Positions 52,338-64,000 of a stretch of DNA of 64,000 nt are shown piece after piece. The stretch spans positions 62,001 to 126,000 of the forward strand of contig MCFH01000064.1 of the NCBI GenBank assembly GCA_002104945.1, given 5' to 3'. The first letter of the stretch is position 1; every line of letters begins with the position of its first letter. The position numbers and the translations under genes are program-made. Below the pieces are notes generated by a model that had not been told where the DNA came from, did no database searches, and was given only the letters and a program-made list of their open reading frames with translations. The DNA is from Piromyces finnis (lineage: Eukaryota; Neocallimastigomycota; Neocallimastigomycetes; Neocallimastigales; Neocallimastigaceae).

Positions 52338-52737
52338 TTTTTTTTTTTTTTTTTTTTTTTTAACGGCATCAAATATTTTAAACTTTATTATTAATTTAAT
52401 TAAAATTATAATACATGTAATAAAAAAATTAAATATAAAAATAACAAAAATATGTTTAAATAAATACAAATGAATAAAAATTGGGTATAATGTATTCTAG
52501 TAATTTTAATTAAAGTAAGAAAGCCACTATCATACTAAAGTATAATAATTGTATTTGACTTCCAATGGGACACCGAGCCAAAGATCAAAATTTTGTCATG
52601 GAACAAAATTATGATCTCCATTGGTTGCGCTTGCCCTCCTGGACTGTCTTACTGTTTCTTCAGCATTGACGCTCTTGGATGTTGCTTCAAACCTTTTGAA
52701 CATTGACCATTGCTGGCCAATAGCAAAAGGCATGATT
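52338..52737 (-). mobile_element. 5'-truncated LINE insertion with 14-bp target-site duplication
   Basis: A 24-T run (52338-52361) is followed by about 376 bases matching the LINE 3' untranslated region and last ~40 codons. It is flanked by perfect repeats of TAAATTATCTGCAA (52324-52337 and 52738-52751), the hallmark of target-primed reverse transcription. Few differences from the intact copy suggest a recent event. Confidence 0.92.
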
Positions 52738-52751
52738 TAAATTATCTGCAA

Positions 52752-53238
52752 GTCACAAAAAAATATTTTTTGAAAGTTTCGAACTGGACGACGATAATTC
52801 TAATACTAAATTATCAACACTTTACTTTTTTAAAAGTATTATTAAAAAATATAAAATATATAATATTTTTTATTTTTTTTTTTTTTTTTTTTTTTTTATA
52901 AAGAATGTTTATACGAATATATATTTTTAATTTATTATTTTTATAACTTTTTATTTTTTATTTATTTCTAGTTTATATTAATTAATAATTTATATTTATG
53001 AATATTTATAATATTAAAATATAATAAATCTATATTACTAAATTCTATAATTATATATATATATTCTATATATATATATTTTTTTTATTTGTTAATTATT
53101 TTTTCTAATTGGTTATTTAAATATTACAATATATAAATATATATATTTTTTTGTTATATCTTTTTTTTTTTTGTTTATATATTTTAATAAAAAAAAATTA
53201 TTTATAGTATATTAACAATAAATTTTATTTATCTATTA
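52752..53238. other. AT-rich spacer downstream of receptor copy 2
   Basis: T-runs and (TA)n stretches (about 52870-52896 and 53053-53085). Nothing else seen. Confidence 0.5.
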
Positions 53239-55814
53239 TTAATAACCTTTATAGTTTTTTCCATAATTATAGTTATTATTACTATAATTATTATTACTAT
53301 AATTACTGCTATAATTATAATTACTGTTATTGTCATAGTTATTATTACTATTTATATAATTTCTGCTATTATTATAATCATTAGAAGATTGAGTATCATT
53401 TCGAGAAGAATTGCTACTATTAGTAAATAGATTACCGTTGTAAGAACTATTAATAGTAGCAGAGAATAAAGTTGGATTTGGTTTCATTACACCATTACCA
53501 GTTTGATAATGATAGTTAAATAAATTTATTTTATTACTACTCATTTGTGTAGTAGAGTTTAATTCACTGTAAAAACGAGAACTATTCATTCCAGTAGTAC
53601 TGTTTTTGAAGCTTGTAATATCAGGATAAGCTTCATTCTTTTTAAAGGATATTTGATAAGTTTTACTTCCTATAATAATAATTAAAGTTGATAGACATAA
53701 AATTAATACTAAACCTGCTTTAATTCCAAAATGTAAATATAAATTATCAATATTAATTTTTCCAATAATAATAAACATTCCAATAATTAAAAGGTTGGTA
53801 TAAAGGGTAATAGCAACAGATCTAATATCAGATCTAAAAGCAGCTAAGTTCCATTCTGCAAAGACTAAAACACACATTACAATAATAATAATAATTTTAA
53901 TTATATATAATGCATATTGAATTATATTTCCTATTTTTCCTGAAGATGTACATGTTTGGAAATTTCTACCACCTTCAACAATAACATTTGACACCAATAA
54001 AGGATCAAGTAAATACCAGGCAATGTTCATACCAATATCAATGATTATGAAAATCATAAATACAAATCCAAAATGATCCTTAACATATTTAGATAAATTA
54101 TTTTTACTTGGGAATATAGAAATCATCTTTAAGAGTATTGGAATGTATATCATTGAAAAACCTATAGAAAGAAGTATTGGTCTAATTAAACAATTATAAT
54201 TATTAAGTTTTTGTATACCGGTCAAACAGTAGCAAGACATAATAAATATACCAAGTATAATTATACACCAATAATTAAATGGTAAAAATACAAATTGATT
54301 TCTGAAACGCTTAATAGAAACGTATATATAGGAACTAAATATTAATACAGCTGTTAAGAAAGTAAAGCCTAATATTAATATACCAGCAACTGATAAATAT
54401 TCGATATAATGAATTTTCCTTATATTATCTAATTCAATTAAAACTTCCTTGGCTGATTTATTATTTCTTTCATATATATAATTAAATACTAACTCATAAA
54501 TCTTATCTTTATATTTTTTGTAATCAATAGCCTCACTACTTGGTCTAACAATACCTTGCATTGAACTAAAGAATTCACAATCAATCTTTTTACATACTTC
54601 TGGTTCTTTGTATAAAGCATGAATAGCAGTTTTTGTTCCATAATTTGCTGAATTATATTTTTGTTCTTCATAAGAAAAAATAAAATTTAATATTTCAGTA
54701 GCAGCTTTTTTCTTTTCTTCGGAAATATATCTACTCATTGAAATACTATTTCCACCAATACCTGAAGCTGAAATACCTGGTTTTTTTCCTGGAATTGGAT
54801 AAGCTTTTAATACAGCTGGTGTTATTTCAGCTGAACCACACCATTCTAACAATGGAATTTCAGGACTAGCACGTATAAAATCGTAAATTTCTAATGGTAA
54901 ATAGAACTGTCTTAAAAATATGAAATCGGTACAAGTCATACGAGGAAATACTTCATTATCACTACCTTTAAAATCATCATCATTACTTGCCATTTGTTTA
55001 ACTCTTTTCATTTCTTCAAGTGCTTTGATGGCATTTTCACTTGTATATGAAGGAAAACCATCATTTGGATCATCTCTGTAAGAATGAATAAATTCAAGAA
55101 ATGAAATTGCACCATTTTCAATTTCATCGAAGTGTCCAATGTATCTATGTAATCTTTTATTAACCTTTATTTCTTGATTATAAATATAGTTCTCAGTTTC
55201 AATTAATTCTTCCCAAGTTTTTGGGTAAGGTTTATTATATTTATCTAAAAGGCTTTGATTAGCTATCATTACCGCATAATCAATATGATATGGTAAACCT
55301 ACAAGTCTATCATTCATGATACATGTTTTTGTTGCAGTACCTTCTCTATAATATGAAAGAACTTCTTCCGACATTCTTTCGTTTAAATCTTCAAAATGTT
55401 TGGCAAAACGTCCTGTATTTACAGTATCAATAATATAAAGATCCGCACCACTGTATTTATTTTTCTTTTTTGGAATAAAATTTTCTTGAGCTTCAGCAAT
55501 ATCTTCTGGTTTAGGAGAACTAGTTTTTCCATCACCAAAAGAAGCTTTAATGGTTATATCTTTACCAATTTTTTTAAAATGTTCATTTACAGTTTTTTCA
55601 AGATTTTGATATAGAGGGTCATCAAAAGAATAGAGAAAACCATGTATAGTAATTTCTATGGCATTAACTTTTAAATATATTGTAATAAAAATAATAAAAA
55701 ACAATATTAATTATTTTTCTCTTTATCATATATCTTTTTTATTTAATTTTAATATCATTTTTTACCTCCAATAATAGTTAATAATAATATTATTAAAAAT
55801 TTTATGGATTCCAT
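53239..55814 (-). CDS. Class C-type seven-helix receptor with extracellular solute-binding domain, copy 2
   Basis: Two exons, 55766-55814 (signal peptide) and 53239-55667; 825 residues. The solute-binding domain (about 20-420) has ADLYIIDTVNTGRFAKHF, RLVGLPYHIDYAVM, KPYPKTWEEL, GISASGIGGNS, EVCKKIDC and MQGIVRPSS. Seven helices span about 438-684: NCLIRPILLSIGFSMIY opens helix 3 with the conserved Cys, QTCTSSGKIG gives its partner, and AEWN follows helix 5. The tail (~140 residues) is Asn/Ser/Tyr-rich with repeated short Asn-Tyr units. Unlike its paralogues it has no intron at the GL-PY boundary, so the whole binding domain and membrane part is one exon. It lies directly beside the LINE cluster. 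Function is as for copy 1: a plasma-membrane G-protein-coupled sensor of an unknown soluble ligand. Receptor type is secure, ligand open. Confidence 0.9.
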
Positions 55815-58800
55815 CTTGTATTTATTTTTATATAAGAGTAAAATTAACTTTTATAATATATAGGATTTCTTATATTTATTTTTTATAAAAATGGTAATCT
55901 ACATATATTTACATATATTTTTATTCAGTTTAATTTCCTTATTAATAAAATATTTTCCTTTATTTTATAATTACAATTAAATACTTATTTATAAAAGAAA
56001 ATATTTTATTTATTTATTTTTTTTTTATTATTAATTATATATAAATATTATATATATAATTTTTTTTTATTACTTTAAAGTTTTAAAAAAAAAAAAAAAG
56101 TAAAAATTTTTAGAAGATATTTAACTTCTTTATATAAGAATTTATAAAATTATTTTTTAATTTACTCATAATGATACCTTAATATATTAAATTGGAAAAT
56201 ATATGTAATTTAATTATGTAAATTTATTAAAAAAGATAATATAAAAATACTATTAATAAGCTTTAAAAATAAGTTAAATTTTATTAAAAGATTATATATA
56301 TAAATTTAAATTATAATAAAATTTAAAAAAAATATTATATATCTATGGTTATTTATTATTAATTTTCAATCTTTAAGAAATATATTTCACGTTTTATTGA
56401 ATTTTAAAACAATATTATATTTAAGATATTAATACATATAATTTATTGTATTGTATAATATAATTAGTATATACGTAATTAATTTATAACCAATATAAAA
56501 GAGTAAATGATGTTATTTACATCTACTTTTGGTATTCATATTATTTATTTTTTTGTTGTATAAACTCTATTTAATAAAGGTTATATTATAATTTTAATAT
56601 TACACAAGAAACTAAATTTTATATACTTATTATTACTTATTTTTAAATATAGTCAAATAAAAAAAAAAAAATTTTTTTGTAGTTAATTATAATGGTTTGG
56701 TTTTTGTTTATTTGCATTTTTTTAATATTATCTATAATTATATAACAAGAATACTAAGAATTTAACAAATAATAAAGTAATGCTGTTATGATAAAATTTA
56801 ATATATTCCACCAATTAAAAAAAAAACAAATGAAAAGCTTTTATTATTATTATTATTATTATTATTATCAATATTATAATATCAACTCTAATTATTAGTA
56901 ATTCATAATAATTAATATATTTTATATAAAATTTTTATTTTAATATAATTAAATGTTTTAAATTAAAGATTTGAATCGATTATGTTAAATTAATAAATTA
57001 TTTATTTATATGTATTTAATATATTAATTCCAATAATGTTTTTTTAATTTATATCAATCAATTTTAAACTTTTTTAATATTATAATCAATTTATTATTAG
57101 TATTTTTCATTAAATCAATAATAATAATAATTGGTAATATTTTTAAACAGTTTTTGATAATATTCTAATATTCTATTTTTATTTCACTATATAATTATAA
57201 AATTATTAGTTTTCATTAATGGTACAAAAGATATTGTCATTTTTTATTTCTGTAACTATAAAAAAAGTCAAAACACTAAAAAAAAAAGCACTTTTCATTA
57301 TTTAAAAGTAAACATAAAATAAAATAATAGTTGTGGTAAATTATTAAAGTACAATTAATAGTCTAACTATATATAAAAAATATATTTACTATTCATTTAT
57401 TTATTAATTTAATAATGTTTTTTCATCCAATAATCAATTAAATAATATAAGATTTTATTAAGGTTTTAAAACTTAAAATGTTTACAATATTAAATAATCA
57501 AAAATTATATTCTAATTTTCCTTTATCATTAAGAATACATATTCTATTTTAAAAGTCGTGTAACTTGACAGATATTAAAGTTGCACAAATAATCTACTTT
57601 AGAAATAAATAGTTGTAAAAATTCTATTAGAAAAATGTTTATATTTTTTTTAATAAATATATAGTCATTTGATGATAAAAAATAGTCAATTATTTAATAT
57701 AATTATTATAATATTGTAAAAGAAAAAGTTCCAAAATTAAAAAGCTTTTGATTTATTGATATTAATAAAATTGTTTTTCTATTACATATATTTTAAGCAC
57801 CACTATTTATTGATCAATGATATAAAATGTTTATATCATTCTATATTATTTAATTAATCTAAGTAGTTTAATATATTTATAATAAATTTAAAACCATCAT
57901 TTTACATTATAGAAATAGAATCTTTTTAGAAGAAAAAAATATTTTTAAAAAAAAGTAATTCTAAATCAAATGGAAATAAAAATTTTATTATTGTGGTGAA
58001 AAAATTGCAGAAAATTTAAAATGGAAAATTAAAAATTATTTTTGATTTTATAATTAATTTATTATTAAATTATAAAGATCACAAAAAAAAATGAAGTATA
58101 CAAAAAATAAAAATTAAAGTTTTAAAACGTGTAATAAATTATAAAATTTAATATTCCAATTTCATTTTTTAAGTACAAATAAAACTAAAATTAGAATTAT
58201 TATTCATAATAATTTCATAATCAATAATAAATATTTTTATTTAATAATGATTTATAAAATTTTATGTAAAATTAAAATAACTTTTTTTATAAATTTCTAA
58301 CATTAATCTATTATTTTTTAATATAAAAAATTAAATTAATTACTTATTGGATACACTAATTATTATTTTTACATTACACAATAGTAATTAAAGATTATAT
58401 GAAATCTTTAATAATTTATATATTATTGATTTACCTATCATATAATATATATAATATGATATAATATTCGTTTATTAAGATAAACTCTAAAAATATTTAA
58501 GAATCATATTAAATATAAAATTTTAATAATTATAAAATCAATAATATTATACAAATAAAGAAAATTTCAAAACACAATAATACTAATTTTTCTTTTTTTG
58601 TAATATTCTATAAAAAAAAATTTTTTAATACGTATTTTATTATTATTCATATAACAATACAAATATTTTATTTCATAAATTAGTTAAATCATTTTATTAA
58701 AAATCAGCATTATTTATGTTATCTTAGAATTTATTTTATAAACGTCAAAATGTTTTTCATTTTTTATACATTTTTATGCAATGATTTAATTTCTTTCAGT

Positions 58801-59548
58801 TTTTTTTTATATTAACTGTTTTACAAACTCATTTAATGTTTTATATTTTTACACAAATACACTGTGACAATAATAACATATAACATAAAAAAGGAATATA
58901 TAATTTTTTTTTCCAATCTCCTTACTTTTTTATATTTATTTATTTATTCAATTTTTGTTTGATAATTTGTTTTTCTAGAAATAAATATTCAATATTTTTA
59001 ATTATTTTCTACTGCTTAATAATAATTAATTAATAAACAATAATATTTTTTTTAAAAAAAAAGAAAAATACATAATGGGACATTTTTAATCAATTACGGC
59101 AGCTTTTTTTTTTTTTTTTTTTTAAAAACATAATAGTTTTGAAAAAAAATATATACTTTAAACAAATTAATTTATATAATTAAATTTATAAATTAATATT
59201 GATTTATTTTATTATATAATATACATTATAAATATAAAAAGAATTTGGTAAAACAAAAGTTTTTCTTTACATTCAATAAATTCAAAACAATTAATATTGC
59301 AGAAATGAAGGGAGATATTACTATAGATATTAAAAAATTAATTAAAAAAAAATTTTAATGGGATAAATTTTATAAATTTTATTATCCATTAAGAATTAAT
59401 ATAAATCATCCATTGTTTGAAAAAAAAAAAAAAAATTAAAAATTAAATCATTTATTTATTATTTATTTATTATTTATTTTTAATTTTATTAATATAGTCA
59501 ATATATACACAGTATATTATACAATTAATTTAATGATTAATAAATAAA
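55815..59548. other. 3.7 kb AT-rich intergenic DNA
   Basis: Upstream of receptor copy 2. It contains a short (TTA)n run at about 56840-56868 and homopolymers, but no recognised gene, RNA or element on either strand. Confidence 0.5.
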
Positions 59549-59839
59549 TGTCGAACCAGTTTTTATCCTGGTTGTTAAGGCGTATTCTTAGCATAAGGCT
59601 TCTTGTTTGATCTTGCAAAAGTCAGCGCCTGTGGATTTTCCTTGACTATATGAGGCTTAATATTATGGTTGGAAATATCGTACAATATCTAATGTACATG
59701 GATTAAGTGAGGGTCGAAGCTGAAGATTCAGTATGACAGACCAGGAAAATCACTACCTAGCAATAGGAAAGAGCTAACGTTTATCTAAGAATCATCATTA
59801 GGGCTTACTCTTATTGATGGGTGAAATGCACTCTGTAAT
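59549..59839. other. GC-elevated, structured island of unknown identity (candidate noncoding RNA)
   Basis: About 290 bases with roughly 40% GC by eye in surroundings well under 20%. Both strands are closed to long translation. It holds several local inverted repeats on the plus strand: AACCAG/CTGGTT (59554-59573), AGGCG/CGCCT (59578-59630), AGTCA/TGACT (59620-59647), CTGAA/TTCAG (59720-59731) and CCTA-GCAA-TAGG (59756-59767), the last a stem capped by a GNRA-type tetraloop. A B-box-like GGTCGAAGC lies at 59712-59720. It begins 31 bases beyond the stop codon of receptor copy 3. I could not match it to tRNA, 5S, snRNA, SRP, RNase P or MRP RNA. It may be a lineage-specific structural RNA, a SINE or a UTR element. 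Confidence 0.45.
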
Positions 59840-59870
59840 TAAAAAAAAATATCATAAATTAAATATATGT

Positions 59871-62582
59871 CTATCTTTTCATTAATTCCAATAAATTATC
59901 TACATTCATATAATCATAATCGTCTTCCCCACACAATAATACTCTTGCGCTTCCATAAGGAATAATAGATTCAGGATGACTATATGCATTTAAAATCATA
60001 GCACCTTCGTCTGGATTTGGTATATTATGTCGTTTATAATATTCTTGATATTTATTAGAATTTTCAGAATATTTTGAATTATTAGAATGGTCACTCATTA
60101 TGTCAATATTAGTATATTTAGTTACAATAGAATTATCAGAATACTTTCTGGGAACTTTTTCATAATAATCTTCTTCAGGTAGTTCTTGATATGAATATTT
60201 ACTAGATGAATTGAATTTACTTTTATTATTATAGATTGTTTTCTTTTCAGCTGGAATATCTTTTTTAATGTAATAGAGTTTAAAGCCGAAAATAACAAAT
60301 ATCATATAACCTACATATAATAACTTTGGAAAAGTATGAAGATAGTAGTATTTTTTTATACTCTTAATGTCAATATATTTTAATATAATTTCAAAAATTA
60401 AAATAAAAATAGATGTGAAGATAATAAAGCTAAAATTACGAATATCTAAATAGTATTTTGGAAAATTCCGCTCAATAATCATTAAATAGGCAGTTATAAT
60501 AGTCATGACTAAATTTATAGCAATAAAACAATTAAAAAATAGATCACCAATAACTGACTCTGAATCACAAATATAAAATGATTCGTTATACTCATTGTTA
60601 GTATGAACAATATGACTTTTAAATGGTGAAAAAACTACCCAAAGAAAAGCAAATAACATTTCAATTAATAAAATAAAATTTACTACCATCGTTAGATTTC
60701 TACGAATATAACTAGGAAGTCCATAGTTATTTGGATAATTCCCCATTAAACGAGCAAAAATAGGTACTATAGATAAACTATATCCTAATAATAAAAGCCA
60801 AAACCGAAATTGGCACTTATTATTGCTAATTCTTCCAGAATTTAATGTGACATAAACCAATACAAGAATACATCCAAGAACATGTGCACACCAATTAGCA
60901 GTACTCATAAAACATAGATGTTCACTATCGTAATAATAATATATAAAAAGAAAACTAAGAATACATCCAATAAATAGTAAAATACAAAGTCCATTAATAA
61001 TAAATGATGGCCAGCTTTTAAAGTTGATACTATTATTATTAAAAATATTAACATTTCTAATCAGTGCAACTTCATAGGTGATTTCCCCCTTCACTGCTTT
61101 CGATATATTTTCTCTAAATTCAACAGAATATTTATCATAATCTTTTAAAGCACTTGGTCTTGCGATAGGTTGAAGAGATAGATATAAAGGACAGTCAATT
61201 TTTTTACATACTTCTGAATCAATATATATTTTTGGAATGGCCGGCAATTTTCCTTCAATAATTTCTTTTTGTATTTCATAACTAGTAAAAAATTCCACAA
61301 CCTTTACAGCTTCCTTTACATGGTTTGAGCTCTTTGCAATAGCAATATTGTGACCACCAACTACGGACGCCGAAATATTTTCATAAAATCCTGGAATTCT
61401 TGTATTCTTAACGGAAGTCAAGCAATAAGGAATGATATACATTGTTTTTTTGTTACATATACTTCCAACATACTGCCAATTTCTTCCAAAAATTGTCTTT
61501 CCTCCCCATAAATCTGATGCTACTTCCATTTCCGATCGATTTAAGGAATCAACTAAATTTTTTAGTTATTGATTGATTGATTGATTCAATAATTAAATTA
61601 AATATATAAAAATTTTATATATTTTTTAATTAAAGATTTTTCTGTTTTTAAAAATTTAAAATATTAAAATTATTATTTTTTCTTTTAATTTATTTTACAT
61701 ACAAGTAGCGACACCTTGGTCAATCATAGTTTTCAATATTTTTATAGTTTGAATAGCTTCACTGCTATTCAATAATGGATATTTATCAGTTACATTTTTA
61801 CGACCAGAATAGAGTAATTCTAGATCTGAACATGTAGCAGCTTCTGAATTAATATGTTGAGATGTATAACCAATAATGTTATTACCAATTTCTTTTTCAC
61901 CAGTAATAATTACTTTTGCTGTCTCTATTAATTCATTCCATGTTTTTGGAACTGGTTTATTATACTTTTGTAATAAAATTTCATTATAACCCAATACACC
62001 ATAATCAGAATATAATGGCTTAATATTATAAATTAAATAAAGTAGTTTTAGGTAAAAAAAAGATCTTTAATTATTACGTTTTGAATTTTTGTTAAAGTCA
62101 AAGGAAAAGCTCTTTATAAATAATTACTTTTTACTTACCAATGATATTAGTTCGTTCTCTGGTGTTGTACAAGTGTCAATGGATGAGGGTATAAAGGAGT
62201 CAATTATTTTTTTTGATATAAAAGGTTTTAAATCTACAAAATAATCAGAAAACCTTCCACTATAAATAACATCATATGCAACTAAATCAAGATTTTCATC
62301 ATTATCATTTTTTTTTACTGAATATTTTAAGTAGGAATCTAATTTATTTGCTATTTCATCTGAAGTTAAACTTGTATTAGCATTATTTAATATATTTAAC
62401 TCTAAAGAAATATCTAAAGATTGTTGAATAGAATACTCATTAAATCTTTTTACTAATTCAGTGTAATAGTTATCCGTATCTGAATATGTGAATGCGTATA
62501 ATACAAGATTTGTATTATTAGCTATAATTAAATTAATCAGAGTAAATATAATTAATAAATAAATGTATTTATCATTTTTCAT
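59871..62582 (-). CDS. Class C-type seven-helix receptor with extracellular solute-binding domain, copy 3
   Basis: Three exons: 62139-62582, 61703-62018 and 59871-61552; 813 residues. The signal peptide (LLIIFTLINLIIANN) is in the first exon with the start of the binding domain rather than on its own exon. The solute-binding domain (to about 425) has DLVAYDVIYSGRFSDYF, SL-PLYSDYGVLGY, KPVPKTWNELIETA, a divergent glycine loop (GFYENISASVVGG), EVCKKIDC and LQPIARPSAL where the others have MQGIVRPS. Seven helices span about 436-682, with KCQFRFWLLLLGYSLSIVP at helix 3, CDSESVIGD in loop 2 and IERN after helix 5. The tail (~130 residues) is Ser/Tyr/Asp-rich and lacks the Asn-run character of copies 1 and 2. 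It is the most divergent of the three receptors and may have a different ligand or coupling. Confidence 0.9.
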
Positions 62583-64000
62583 TTTGTCCTATATTTATTT
62601 TCTTTTTAATCAGGGCCTGAGTAAAATATACAATGATTTCTTTATACTTTTTTGAATTTTATAATTTAAAAAAAAAAAAAAAAGTTAGATTAAATTAAAA
62701 TTTAAAAATTAATGCTTAATTACTCATAATTAAAAAGTAAAATAAAAAATAGATATTCGCTTTATTTTAATTCTTCAAAATATCAGAAAAAAATTGTTAA
62801 GGAAGAAGTTCTTTAACATGTATATAATTAATATTTTACTAATAATTATATTGATTCCTAGTTTTATAAAGATTTTTAGTAAAATATTCTAAGAAAATAA
62901 TTAGAAATTAATTTTAATATTAATATTTTGTTTTCATTAAAATTATAATATGGTCAATTTTTTTTATAATTTAACATTTTGATAATTTTTACTAATTAAA
63001 ATAATTGTTAAAAAGATGTAAAATAACGTTAATATTAATCCTTTAATCTTTTAATTATTAATAAGAATTTTAATGAAACTATTTTAATACTATTATATTA
63101 TTAGTGTATTTATCTTCTAATAAATAATCCATCATCAAATTATTAAATCAATTATGAATTTAATTTGATATTAATTAATTTTGAGTAACATATTACTACA
63201 TAAATTAAAGTTTATTAAGTAATAAATGTTTTAACATTCATAAAAAATAAACATAATTATGATAAATTAAATGAATTATACTAATTTTTATTTTTATTTT
63301 TTAAACTTTACAATATCATAGAGCAATTATGAATAAAATATTTTTTTTTTTTTGAATTTCCTATTATATGAATTTATAATTTATAAAAAAAATATTAATA
63401 TTCAACTTTTAAAACTTAATACTTATGAAGCATTATTCATTTAAAATTTATAAATGAATAAACTGTTCAATTAGAAAATAATAAATACATAATTTTAATT
63501 TTTCATTAATAAATCAAATCTTTAAATTTTTAAATAATAAATATTTTTATATTTTCATTTTTATAAGAAAATGATTCATTATTTAATTTATATATAAAAC
63601 ATAAATGATAATAGGAATAATATAGGTTGAATCACTACCACCCTCAATTCTTTAAAGTTAAAATTTGAATTATATATATAAATAATTCAATTATATTATT
63701 ATTATTATTTGTAGTAGTCAAGTAATGTTTAAACTAATTAAGAATTTTTAATAATACTTGTTCCAATCCAATTTACATTAATATATATCTTTGTTACTCA
63801 AATTATGAATAATATATTTAGTATATTCCGTTTGCTAACTTTTTATTTATTTATTGTATTTAACGAATGAATTGAGTTTTATTATTAAAATTCAATTTTA
63901 GAATTAAAATAAATGAGAAATGTGTACTATAAATTATATTCTATTTATAGAAATTAAAAGATATTTGTTTATAAAATAATTATAAAATGCTATAGAATAA
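62583..64000. other. AT-rich intergenic DNA to the window end
   Basis: Upstream of receptor copy 3. Only A/T runs; no gene enters from the right edge as far as I can see. Confidence 0.5.

Noticed and set aside
59549-59839. RNase P, SRP, tRNA or hammerhead ribozyme identity for the GC island
   Set aside because: A GGAAAATCC stretch and a CTGAAGA stretch look tempting, but the other conserved regions are absent or in the wrong order, and CTGAA pairs in its own hairpin.

Overview
The window comes from a very AT-rich eukaryotic nuclear genome, almost certainly an anaerobic gut fungus (Neocallimastigomycota). Three things point there: intergenic DNA built of A/T runs and (AAT)n/(AAAT)n microsatellites; genes cut by many short GT-AG introns; and a secreted protein ending in two Cys-rich fungal dockerin (CBM10-type) modules, which are specific to the cellulosomes of these fungi. 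I rebuilt 13 protein-coding genes exon by exon, with every join checked for reading phase, plus one intact LINE with fragments of several other copies.

Layout. 1-5.2 kb: ribosomal protein eL29 and protein phosphatase PP1 (both minus). 8.8-12.6 kb: a 15-exon kinesin-7 (plus). 14.0-15.4 kb: a membrane-anchored SET-domain protein (minus). 18.8-21.7 kb: a single-exon tandem Stealth (sugar-phosphate transferase) protein (plus). 22.4-24.6 kb: a membrane-anchored solute-binding protein (plus). 25.5-30.8 kb: a 15-exon HEAT-repeat phosphatase-regulator-like protein (minus). 32.9-34.7 kb: a dockerin-bearing HExxH protein (plus). 36.0-37.3 kb: a zinc alcohol dehydrogenase (minus). 39.8-40.3 kb: a small secreted protein of unknown function. 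41.4-44.0, 53.2-55.8 and 59.9-62.6 kb: three class C-type seven-helix receptors whose outer domain is a bacterial-type solute-binding protein (all minus). 45.6-52.75 kb: a LINE cluster, containing an intact 1505-codon element in head-to-tail tandem with an internally deleted copy, and two tiny insertions with target-site duplications.

The main biological theme is a dispersed cluster of four paralogous solute-binding genes within about 40 kb: three receptors and one paralogue that keeps the binding domain but has only a single C-terminal membrane helix. Three of the four share an intron at exactly the same codon boundary. The dockerin-bearing enzyme and NADP-type alcohol dehydrogenase nearby fit a plant-fibre-degrading, fermenting fungus, and the receptors could sense sugars or peptides released by that work; that link is inference.

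The remaining DNA, roughly half the window, is AT-rich with no detectable genes. The exceptions are an unexplained GC-elevated island at 59549-59839 and a strong hairpin at 13369-13409. No tRNA, rRNA, CRISPR array or bacterial-type operon was seen. Exon boundaries were placed by hand from splice signals, phase and family similarity; the transcripts themselves are not observed.
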